A DNA stretch of 6,566 nt, taken from assembly GCA_003647095.1 (NCBI GenBank), contig QMME01000229.1:1-6566 (forward strand). Reading direction: 5' to 3'. Each line of letters begins with the position of its first letter. Position 1 is the stretch's first letter. Positions 1 to 4,956 of this stretch are shown here, piece after piece. The stretch comes from Deltaproteobacteria bacterium (lineage in GTDB: Bacteria > Myxococcota > B64-G9). The translations under genes were made by a program, and so were the position numbers. Under the pieces are notes generated by a model. The model was not told where the DNA came from. It ran no database searches and saw only the letters and a list, made by a program, of their open reading frames with translations.

Positions 1-44
1 CCGATCAGTGCTTATTATTTATCATGTAGGTGGTTCTTTGACAT

Positions 45-393
45 GGGGGCGAACTGGATTCGACGGGGATGTGAGATACGGGCTGCATGTCGGGGCTTCG
101 CGGACCTCGTCAAAAACCGCGAAAAGCAAAACTGCCAACGACAACTTGGCCCTGGCTGCTTGATTGACAGCCACGTCCGCCCGGCCTTCTCCTGCGGGGC
201 CGGGACCGGGCGCCATCCAGCAGGATAGCCGAACCGAGTGCCCGAGCGAGGCAAGGCGAAATTCCAGTCGGGATCGCGCCGCCCGGGGCCTGTCCGTGGG
301 CGCCGGTGGCGTTAGCTGGTACACGGACTAAGCATGTAGGGGTACCGTATCAAGCATCTTCGGACGGGGGTTCGATTCCCCCCGCCTCCACCA
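45..393 (+). ncRNA. ssrA: transfer-messenger RNA (tmRNA), one-piece, complete
   Basis: tmRNA rescues stalled ribosomes: it enters the A site as alanyl-tmRNA with SmpB and its internal frame adds a degradation tag. The 5' end GGGGGCG (45-51) pairs with CGCCTCC (383-389) as a 7-bp acceptor stem with one G-U, followed by discriminator A390 and encoded CCA (391-393). GAACTGGATTCGACGGGGAT follows the 5' stem as in known ssrA genes. The T arm is GGGGG-TTCGATT-CCCCC. GATACGG near the 5' end pairs with CCGTATC near the 3' end to form the long P2 helix. GTCCGTG and CACGGAC, and CCCGGCC and GGCCGGG, form pseudoknot-type hairpins. The length of 349 nt is normal. A TATCAT at 20-25 could be a -10 box giving a short 5' leader, but any -35 would lie outside the window. 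No integrase or att duplication is visible, although ssrA genes are common integration sites. Confidence 0.97.
134..163 (+). other. tmRNA tag-peptide reading frame (predicted ANDNLALAA)
   Basis: Inside the tmRNA, GCC AAC GAC AAC TTG GCC CTG GCT GCT TGA encodes ANDNLALAA followed by a stop. The AND start and the LAA end match the usual proteolysis tags recognised by ClpXP-type proteases; E. coli has ANDENYALAA. The resume codon is inferred to be GCC at 134. The frame is also open upstream through AKSKT, so a GCG resume codon at about 119 would give a longer tag. I prefer the short version because it fits the usual tag length and start. A further TGA lies 4 nt after the stop, in another frame. 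Confidence 0.8.
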
Positions 394-407
394 TTTTTCA
401 GAGACAA

Positions 408-454
408 CCCGTCTCCCGGCAGGCCTTCCCCGGGACGACGGGCTTTCTGGTTTC
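408..454 (+). terminator. probable intrinsic terminator of ssrA
   Basis: CCCGTC-TCCCGG (408-419) pairs with CCGGGA-c-GACGGG (430-442), giving a 12-bp GC-rich stem with one bulged C436 and a 10-nt loop. The tail CTTTCTGGTTT is only moderately T-rich. The hairpin begins 15 nt after the mature tmRNA 3' end, where a terminator is expected; the precursor would then be trimmed to CCA. Confidence 0.65.
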
Positions 455-467
455 ACTCGTTTCCGAC

Positions 468-495
468 GTGGGGGCGACGCATGCGTCGCCCCTAC
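468..495. repeat. 28-nt near-perfect extragenic palindrome
   Basis: The two arms are centred between 481 and 482 on GCATGC. GGGGCGACGCA on the left is answered by TGCGTCGCCCC on the right, and the outer GTG/TAC ends extend the pairing with a single G-T. It is separate from the ssrA terminator just upstream and lacks a T tract. It resembles the REP-like palindromes of the type GTAGGGGCGA...TCGCCCCTAC that I recall being scattered in many bacterial genomes. Only one copy lies in this window, so its repetitive nature is an inference. The rest of 455-607 holds only a short CCGGC/GCCGG hairpin near 586-600 and no gene that I can support. Confidence 0.6.
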
Positions 496-607
496 CCTCC
501 AGCACGACAGCGAAGCAAACCAGCAACGAGGCCGACTTCATTCTTCGCCTCCCGTTACAGTGAAGGGTTCCGCTCCTGCCGTTCGCCGGCGCGCGGCCGG
601 ATCATCG

Positions 608-1039
608 CTACCGGTAGGTGCCCGCCATGGATGCCATCCACTTGAGCAGGTCGGTTTGGGTGATTATGCCAACCAGGTGATCGTTGGCGTCGACCACCGG
701 CAGGCAACCGATGCGCTGCTCGACAAACGTCTTAGCCGCGTCGGTGATGGGGGTGTCTGCCGTCGTCGTGTTGACGGGATGGGTGGCGTGATCCATCACG
801 GGGGTTCTTCTCAGGTAGTCCATCCGCGCCTGGTCGTCGACGATGTCGGTAACCATTACGCGCAGGTCGCGATCGGAGATCACGGCCACCAGCGTGCCGT
901 GCTTAAGTACCGGAAGGTGTCTGATCCCCTTGGAGACCATGACGCGGATGGTGTCGTGCATGGACTCGTCCGCGCTGACGGTGATCACATCCCTGGTCAT
1001 GATCTCGTCGACCCGTGCAAGTGTAGTATCGTTGGCCAT
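608..1039 (-). CDS. tandem CBS-domain protein, 143 aa
   Basis: This is a small stand-alone protein made almost wholly of a Bateman module (two CBS domains), a family that usually binds AMP, ATP or SAM and acts as an energy or ligand sensor. CBS1 spans about residues 8-62 (DEIMTRDVITVSADESM, then GIRHLPVL and VAVISDRDL). CBS2 spans about 78-135 (TPVMDH, IGCLPVVD, LVGIITQTDLLKW). Both carry the typical 'M...v.tv..d..' entry and the D-R/T-D-L exit. There is no transmembrane segment or extra catalytic domain, so it is probably cytosolic. I chose the start MANDTT because GGGAGGAG (complement of 1043-1050) sits 3 nt upstream of it; an in-frame ATG 11 codons earlier lacks such a site. The gene is single and transcribed away from the phosphatase gene. 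The partner protein and ligand cannot be told from the sequence. Confidence 0.93.
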   Translation of the reverse strand: MANDTTLARVDEIMTRDVITVSADESMHDTIRVMVSKGIRHLPVLKHGTLVAVISDRDLRVMVTDIVDDQARMDYLRRTPVMDHATHPVNTTTADTPITDAAKTFVEQRIGCLPVVDANDHLVGIITQTDLLKWMASMAGTYR

Positions 1040-1080
1040 GTTCTCCTCCCTTTGGCTCCAATGGTGGAACAAAACAACAC

Positions 1081-1206
1081 GACGAGCAAGCAGATTCGCA
1101 GGACCACTCCCGCCCGCTCGGGATTAAGGAAGAGATCTTCGAACGCGGCCACTTCCTCAACCAGCAGCTTCTCGACGCTGGCCTGGCGGTGAAGGTGGTC
1201 TATTGA
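1081..1206 (+). pseudogene. possible C-terminal remnant of a broken gene
   Basis: In the frame ending at TGA 1204-1206 the translation is DEQADSQDHSRPLGIKEEIF, then ERGHFLNQQLLDAGLAVKVV and a final Y. From 1126 on nearly every codon ends in G or C, and the peptide looks like an ordinary amphipathic C-terminus. There is no in-frame start codon: the frame is closed by TAG at 1024 and passes through the CBS gene's ribosome binding site. I cannot assign a family. It may be a decayed or frameshifted gene tail, or simply a chance open frame in GC-rich DNA. A different frame has an ATG at 1061 and a 43-codon ORF to 1192, which looks non-coding and lacks a Shine-Dalgarno sequence. Confidence 0.3.
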
Positions 1207-1232
1207 TCACTTGCCCGACTGCCGCGCGCGAC

Positions 1233-1265
1233 TTGCTGAAAGGTTGGCATGTTCTATACGATAGA
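1233..1265 (+). promoter_or_regulatory. candidate sigma70-type promoter with overlapping inverted repeat
   Basis: TTGCTG (1233-1238) and TATACG (1255-1260) are spaced 16 bp apart and lie 25 bp before the phosphatase start codon. The -10 box is overlapped by the small palindrome TCTAT-acg-ATAGA (1253-1265). GGTCTAT (1197-1203) is also answered by ATAGACC (1261-1267). These could be operator half-sites. Neither box is a strong consensus match. Confidence 0.35.
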
Positions 1266-1285
1266 CCAGGATCGAGGAGGAACTC

Positions 1286-1930
1286 ATGGGTAGCGTGGAG
1301 CGACGTGCCGGCCGCGGGTCTTTGCTTCTGGCCCTGTTGCTGGTGCTGGCCGCGCCGGCGGCCGGAACCGGCGAACAACCCCGGGCGGCGCGCCCGGCCC
1401 ACTGGGCCCAGCCGCTCGAGCGGCCCGGGCTGCCCAACCTGCACCGGGTGAGCCCGGCGCTCTACCGCGGCGCCCAACCCGAGGTCGAGGGCTTCCGTGC
1501 GCTGGTCGAGATGGGGATTATGACGGTGGTCAACCTGCGCCAGCTTCACTCCGACAGCGACGAGATGAAACAGGCCGGGGTGAGCGACAAGCTGGAATAC
1601 GTCCACATCCGCTTCAACACCTTCCACCCCGAGGACGAAGACGTGGTGGCGTTTCTCAAGGTCATGGCCGACCCGTCCCGGCACCCGGTTTTCCTGCACT
1701 GCAAGCACGGGGCCGACCGCACCGGCATGATGACGGCCATCTACCGCATCGTCTTCCAGGGCTGGAGCAAGCAGCAGGCCCTCGAGGAAATGACCCGGGG
1801 CGGATTCGGCTTCCACAAGGTATGGCAGAACCTGCTGCGCTACCTGCGCCGGGCCGACATCAACTCCCTCAGGAAACAGGCCGGTATCGACACGGCGAAG
1901 ACCACCCCTGACACCCGTCCCCCGAGGTAG
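1286..1930 (+). CDS. exported dual-specificity/tyrosine phosphatase-like protein, 214 aa
   Basis: This is a cysteine-dependent protein phosphatase-like enzyme. The P-loop FLHCKHGADRTG carries the CX5R signature with nucleophile C139 and R145 followed by T146-G147. Upstream are the family features LYRGAQP (59-65), a core strand MTVVNLR (79-85) and an acidic loop HPEDED (114-119) that could supply the general acid. Helices after the P-loop (IYRIVFQGWSKQQALEEM) complete a small DSP fold. The N-terminus has arginines followed by LLLALLLVLAAPAAG, a signal peptide probably cleaved near residues 25-26, so the enzyme should act in the periplasm or outside. AGGAGG (1275-1280) sits 5 nt before the ATG and fixes the start. 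The last ~15 residues are polar and probably disordered. The substrate is unknown; phosphotyrosine proteins, inositol phosphates or other phosphoesters are possible in this superfamily. It stands alone and converges with the ThyA-like gene. Confidence 0.88.
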   Translation: MGSVERRAGRGSLLLALLLVLAAPAAGTGEQPRAARPAHWAQPLERPGLPNLHRVSPALYRGAQPEVEGFRALVEMGIMTVVNLRQLHSDSDEMKQAGVSDKLEYVHIRFNTFHPEDEDVVAFLKVMADPSRHPVFLHCKHGADRTGMMTAIYRIVFQGWSKQQALEEMTRGGFGFHKVWQNLLRYLRRADINSLRKQAGIDTAKTTPDTRPPR

Positions 1931-1947
1931 CGGTGGCGGCCGGAATC

Positions 1948-1976
1948 TCCCGCCCGGGCTTGCAGCCGAGGTGGGA
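1948..1976. terminator. hairpin between convergent genes, possible shared terminator
   Basis: TCCCGCC (1948-1954) pairs with GGTGGGA (1970-1976) with one G-T. Inside it GGCT-tgc-AGCC forms a second short stem across a 2x2 internal loop. It lies in the 58-bp gap between the stops of the phosphatase and the ThyA-like gene. There is no T tract on either side, so intrinsic termination is uncertain. Confidence 0.3.
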
Positions 1977-1988
1977 AGTCCGGGGCGG

Positions 1989-2855
1989 TCAGTCCTGTTG
2001 ACCCGGAGATTTCTGGATCTTGATTTCCTGGCCGGTGCGCAGCGCCGCCAACTCCCACATGTCGTCGTACAGGTGCAGGCCCTTGCTCATGGCCCGGATG
2101 GAACCGTCCTCCACCCCGATCTCGTCGGCCATGTACTTCTTGAGCAACTGCAGCCCGGCCAGGTTTACGGGAAAACCGTTATAGAGATCCCAGGAACGGA
2201 AGTAGACGATGAAGTGCAACCGGCCGTTGCGGATGCGGGTGTCTACCAGGCGCAGGCAGGGGGGATCCTCAAGCAGGATGTCGCCGGGCATGCCGATTTC
2301 CATGACGGCCTGGTTGGTGTTGTGACCCTCCTCGCGGTAGATGCGAATGACCTCCTCGACCGGGTTGACCCCGAAGGGCAGCGCCAGCTGCCGGGGCAGG
2401 CCGTCGAGGGCCAGCGCCTGGCCGGCCACCAGCAGCTCGTAGTCGGCGGCCGACACCGGCTGGCCGTCGCGCCGGCGCAGGCCTTCCACCGGCAACAGGG
2501 CGCGCGGGCCCACCAGGCGCTCGCCGTAGGTGTACTGCTCGCCGGGCTGTTTTTCGTCGGTGAGCAGGTACAGCATGTACTTGTTGGCCGCCTCCTCGGT
2601 GGTGGGTGCCAGGTGTTCCTTGCCCGGGGGCAGCTGCGGCACCAGCGGCCCCGAGCCCGGGGCCACGATGTCGATTAGAAAGGTGTCGATCTCCAGGCGT
2701 TCTTGTCCGGCGTAGGACCCGCGGTCGATGCGATAGCGCTGGGCATAGCGGAACCGGCCCTGCCGGTCGCGTTCCATGCATGCCCACAGGGCACTGAACC
2801 AGGCATCGTCCAGGTCACGAGCTTGCAGAATACAGGGCGGCTTCAGAGCTTCCAT
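1989..2855 (-). CDS. thyA: thymidylate synthase-family protein (archaeal-type branch), 288 aa
   Basis: ThyA enzymes convert dUMP to dTMP with methylene-tetrahydrofolate. Motifs align with E. coli ThyA at constant spacing: DPPC with nucleophile C200 (E. coli C146), FRSWDLYNGFPVN with R220, S221, D223 and N231 (R166, S167, D169, N177), and KGLHLYDDMWEL with H261 and Y263 (H207, Y209). N231 favours dUMP over dCMP. YTYGERL (108-114) matches the folate/dimer region. The paired arginines that bind phosphate across the dimer (R126/R127) align with N181-Q182. The N-terminal ~100 residues are unlike E. coli ThyA; the overall style recalls the 'putative thymidylate synthase' of methanogens. The start is set by AGAGGAG a few nt upstream, although the frame stays open further upstream through the rhomboid gene. 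It lies 43 nt after the rhomboid gene, probably in one operon. The symbol is provisional, because a dCMP hydroxymethylase or divergent activity is not excluded. Confidence 0.85.
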   Translation of the reverse strand: MEALKPPCILQARDLDDAWFSALWACMERDRQGRFRYAQRYRIDRGSYAGQERLEIDTFLIDIVAPGSGPLVPQLPPGKEHLAPTTEEAANKYMLYLLTDEKQPGEQYTYGERLVGPRALLPVEGLRRRDGQPVSAADYELLVAGQALALDGLPRQLALPFGVNPVEEVIRIYREEGHNTNQAVMEIGMPGDILLEDPPCLRLVDTRIRNGRLHFIVYFRSWDLYNGFPVNLAGLQLLKKYMADEIGVEDGSIRAMSKGLHLYDDMWELAALRTGQEIKIQKSPGQQD

Positions 2856-2898
2856 GGCCTCTCTCCTCTTGCGGGCAGGTGAACTGTATACCGGCTTT

Positions 2899-4086
2899 TC
2901 ATTGTACCCTACTCTTGCCGCGGTAGACGTCGATGGCCGCCAGCGCCTGGCGGGCGCGCGCGGCCGTTTCCGGGTCGGGGTCGTAGTCGAACACCGACAG
3001 CAGGTGCTGGTAGGCCGCCGTGGGTTGCCCCTGGCGCAGGCGTAGCAACCCCAGCTCCAGATACACCTTGGCCAGGTCGGAAGAGCCGGAGTGGGCGGCC
3101 AGGCAACGACGCAACAGGTTGGAGCCGGCCACGGGGTGACCGGCCTCGTCGAGCCACTGCGCCAGCAAGGCGCATTCGCCCGGTGGCAACGAGTTGATGT
3201 CGTCGCGGCCCAGCCCCGCCACTTCCTGCAGGGCCCCGCGCCTATCTCCGCTGGCCACCGCCCGGCGGATGCGCTCCAGGGCCTGTTCGGCGCGGCGCCG
3301 GGACCGTCGGCGTCCCAGCCGCCAGTGCCGGTCGCGCCAGGGCAGGTGCCAGCCGAACGATTCTCCCACCCAGGCCAGAGCCAATCCTCCCAGGAACCCC
3401 CCCAGGTGCGCACCGTAGGCCACCCCACCGTGCTGGGCGAAGAGGAAGGGAATCAGGTTGTCGAAGATGACGAAAAATCCCAGTACCCAGCGTACCGGCA
3501 GCAGCAGAACGTCGAAGAAAAACGGAAACAGCAGCACGAACACCTTGACCTTGTTGCGTGGAAACTGCAGGAAGTAAAACCCCAGTACCCCCGAGATGGC
3601 TCCCGAGGCCCCCACCAGCGGCGTCATCGAGCCGGTCTCGAACAGTGAAAACGACAGCGTGGCCAACACGCCGGTGGCCAGGTAGGCCAGCAGGTAGCCC
3701 ACCCGGCCCAGCCGGTGCTCGACGTTGTCACCGAAGATCCACAGAAACAACATGTTGCCGGCCAGGTGCAGAAACCCGCCGTGCAGGAACATGCAGGCGA
3801 ACAGGTCGCCGACTTCCGGCGCCCCGGGCTTGTAGCCATGGGCGAAGGTGAACAGGTCATAGGCACTGAGATGCACCAGTACCTGGCGCAAGCTGGTCAG
3901 AGGCGGCAGGTTGGGCGCTATGGCCCGCAGATATTCGCGCAGCAGCGGGTCCGTCGGATCCACCGGCGTCTGCGACAGTGGCAGCGTGATCAGCACATAC
4001 ACCCCCACGTTGGCGGCAATCAGCGCCCAGTTCACCCAGGGAGTGAAGTTGCGTGGGTTGGGGGTGTCGCCCAGGGGAAGAAACAT
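2899..4086 (-). CDS. rhomboid-family intramembrane serine protease with TPR-like C-terminal domain, 395 aa
   Basis: Rhomboids cleave transmembrane helices inside the membrane. The start MFLPLGDTPNPRNFTPWVNW is the typical N-terminus of this subfamily. TM1 is about 17-36. A long loop leads to FLHGGFLHLAGNMLFLWIFGD (100-120), carrying the conserved H107 and N111. GASGAISG holds the predicted nucleophile S161, and GAHLGGFLGG holds the partner H227, with further hydrophobic segments near 128-148, 181-210 and 222-240. The residues needed for activity are therefore present. An Arg-rich stretch (251-266), consistent with a cytosolic face, leads into a helical tail of ~130 residues. That tail contains at least one TPR-like unit (SSDLAKVYLELGLLRLRQGQ, then PTAAYQHLLSVFDYDP), which may bind partners. 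Just before the ATG there is no purine-rich Shine-Dalgarno sequence (CCTCCCCCGGTC), which is odd, but the conserved N-terminus supports this start. It is probably the first gene of an operon with the ThyA-like gene. Confidence 0.93.
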   Translation of the reverse strand: MFLPLGDTPNPRNFTPWVNWALIAANVGVYVLITLPLSQTPVDPTDPLLREYLRAIAPNLPPLTSLRQVLVHLSAYDLFTFAHGYKPGAPEVGDLFACMFLHGGFLHLAGNMLFLWIFGDNVEHRLGRVGYLLAYLATGVLATLSFSLFETGSMTPLVGASGAISGVLGFYFLQFPRNKVKVFVLLFPFFFDVLLLPVRWVLGFFVIFDNLIPFLFAQHGGVAYGAHLGGFLGGLALAWVGESFGWHLPWRDRHWRLGRRRSRRRAEQALERIRRAVASGDRRGALQEVAGLGRDDINSLPPGECALLAQWLDEAGHPVAGSNLLRRCLAAHSGSSDLAKVYLELGLLRLRQGQPTAAYQHLLSVFDYDPDPETAARARQALAAIDVYRGKSRVQ

Positions 4087-4152
4087 GACCGGGGGAGGTT
4101 AACCGCTGGCCCATCGACCTGCAACAACAAAACCCCTGCAAACCAGCACAAC

Positions 4153-4322
4153 CGACGGGGACAGGCCCGCAAGATAACACCGGAAAATCAGGCTGTTATC
4201 CGAAGAACACCCTACATGACATGATTTTTCCAAAACAAACGGTGTGTTACATAAGACAAGCGCTGCCTGGACACAATAGCGGCTTGATCTATCAGGGCTT
4301 TTTTGCGTGCCTGTCCCCGCGG
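4153..4322. repeat. pair of distant 19-nt imperfect inverted repeats
   Basis: CGACGGGGACAGGCCCGCA (4153-4171) is the reverse complement of TGCGTGCCTGTCCCCGCGG (4304-4322) except for three positions, with a perfect 10-nt core GGGGACAGGC/GCCTGTCCCC. Together they bracket 170 bp of AT-richer DNA. The core resembles the 'GTGCCTGTCCCC' motif that I recall recurring in several bacterial genomes. A small non-autonomous element, a REP-type pair or a chance match are all possible. No target-site duplication is evident. Confidence 0.4.
4173..4200. promoter_or_regulatory. GATAACA inverted repeat, possible operator or hairpin
   Basis: GATAACA (4173-4179) and TGTTATC (4194-4200) form a perfect 7-bp inverted repeat separated by 14 nt. 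It extends by CC/GG if C4193 is bulged. It lies 87-114 nt upstream of the rhomboid start and 160 nt or more from the lipoprotein start. It could be a dyad operator for the rhomboid/ThyA-like operon or an RNA hairpin in its leader. The binding factor is unknown. Confidence 0.3.
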
Positions 4323-4359
4323 TTTGTGCTAGCTTGACGGGCGAAAAGGAGACGGCAAG

Positions 4360-4932
4360 ATGATTCGCTTGTGTACCCTGTCATGGCTGTTCCTGGTGGC
4401 CGGTGTGTGTTCCTGCCGAAGCGACGGTCCCCGTCCGGCCAACCCGCATCCCGACCAGGCAGTGCAGGCCTGCCTGGCGGGTATGAAAAGTTCTCGCGGG
4501 CAAGCGGCCGCCAGGAGGTACTCCACCATCGCACTCGCCTGCGCCGGACTCTACACGGAAAAGCCCTGCCGCCGGGTGATGAGCGCGCAGCTGACCCTGC
4601 CGCCCGATCGGCGGGCGACGGTGGTGGCCGAGGCCTGCCGGCGTTCCTACTGCCCGCTGCTCGACCAGGAACCGCGCCCGGAGTTGTGCCGGCTTGATAA
4701 ATTGCCGGCCAATCCCCTGGAGCTCCGCCGGGCCTGGTGGGAGTTGCAATGGGCCATCCTCTGCCGGGACCTGGGCCCGCAACGCGCCGCCCGGCTTTAC
4801 GGCGTGATGCTGCTCGCAGACCTCGCCCGCCGCCCCCTGATGATGACCGGCCCGCGCCTGGAGCTCAAGGCCCGTCCCGGCGACCATCAGGACACACGAC
4901 CTTCCCATCCGGCCGGCACACCGCAACCCTGA
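4360..4932 (+). CDS. Cys-rich putative lipoprotein of unknown function, 190 aa
   Basis: I do not recognise a family. The N-terminus MIRLCTLSWLFLVAGVCSC has a short positive region, a hydrophobic core and a lipobox-like V-C-S-C. C19 would be the acylated residue and the mature protein a membrane-anchored envelope lipoprotein. Seven further cysteines (38, 61, 70, 93, 98, 110, 135) suggest disulfides in an oxidising compartment. C93, C98 and C110 fall in a compact motif ACRRSYCPLLDQEPRPELC. The middle is predicted helical (LRRAWWELQWAILC). The last ~20 residues are Pro/His/Arg-rich and probably disordered. AAGGAG (4346-4351) lies 8 nt before the ATG and supports the start. Its stop is 24 bp from the stop of the convergent PPC protein gene. 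The +1 frame has a competing long ORF, but only this frame gives the signal sequence and the ordered Cys pattern. Confidence 0.75.
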   Translation: MIRLCTLSWLFLVAGVCSCRSDGPRPANPHPDQAVQACLAGMKSSRGQAAARRYSTIALACAGLYTEKPCRRVMSAQLTLPPDRRATVVAEACRRSYCPLLDQEPRPELCRLDKLPANPLELRRAWWELQWAILCRDLGPQRAARLYGVMLLADLARRPLMMTGPRLELKARPGDHQDTRPSHPAGTPQP

Positions 4933-4956
4933 AGACAATGGGAACCTACGGCTGTC

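Larger units (their letters stand above)
4087..4359. other. divergent intergenic region with AT-rich centre
   Basis: This 273-nt gap lies between the rhomboid start (- strand) and the lipoprotein start (+ strand), so promoters for both should be here. The stretch around 4171-4305 is clearly less GC-rich than the rest of the window and contains TACATGACATGATTTTT and GTGTGTTACATAAG. I see no convincing -35/-10 pair in either direction. A run CTTTTTT (4298-4304) follows only weakly paired sequence, so I do not call a terminator. I find no coding frame that I can support. Confidence 0.5.

Noticed and set aside
22..324. Short ORFs on both strands within the tmRNA
   Set aside because: The region is fully explained by tmRNA structure; apart from the tag frame no translation is expected.
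45..607. Integrated element at the ssrA 3' end
   Set aside because: ssrA is a frequent attachment site, but no integrase gene and no repeat of the ssrA 3' end were seen downstream.
560..1192. 210-codon plus-strand ORF opposite the CBS gene
   Set aside because: The CBS domains on the minus strand are unambiguous and have a strong ribosome site; this frame is its complement.
1157..1816. 219-codon minus-strand ORF opposite the phosphatase gene
   Set aside because: The plus strand encodes a clear signal peptide and CX5R phosphatase motif; the opposite frame is a GC-rich shadow with no recognisable motif.
1971..2678. 235-codon plus-strand ORF opposite the ThyA-like gene
   Set aside because: It is a complement shadow of the ThyA-like coding sequence, rich in Gln/Val/Gly/His, with no domain.
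2856..3428. N-terminal extension of the ThyA-like frame (479 codons in total) overlapping the rhomboid gene
   Set aside because: The extension is the antiparallel-free shadow of the rhomboid TPR region in another frame of the same strand, is Trp/Arg/Pro-rich without family features, and a good Shine-Dalgarno sequence marks the start at 2855.
4261..4310. Intrinsic terminator before the CTTTTTT run at 4298-4304
   Set aside because: The sequence in front of the T run (ATAG...CTAT, GCCTG...CAGGGC) pairs only weakly and no plus-strand gene ends there.
4381..4938. 185-codon minus-strand ORF opposite the lipoprotein
   Set aside because: It has no motif or ribosome site, whereas the plus frame has a lipobox, an ordered Cys pattern and AAGGAG upstream.
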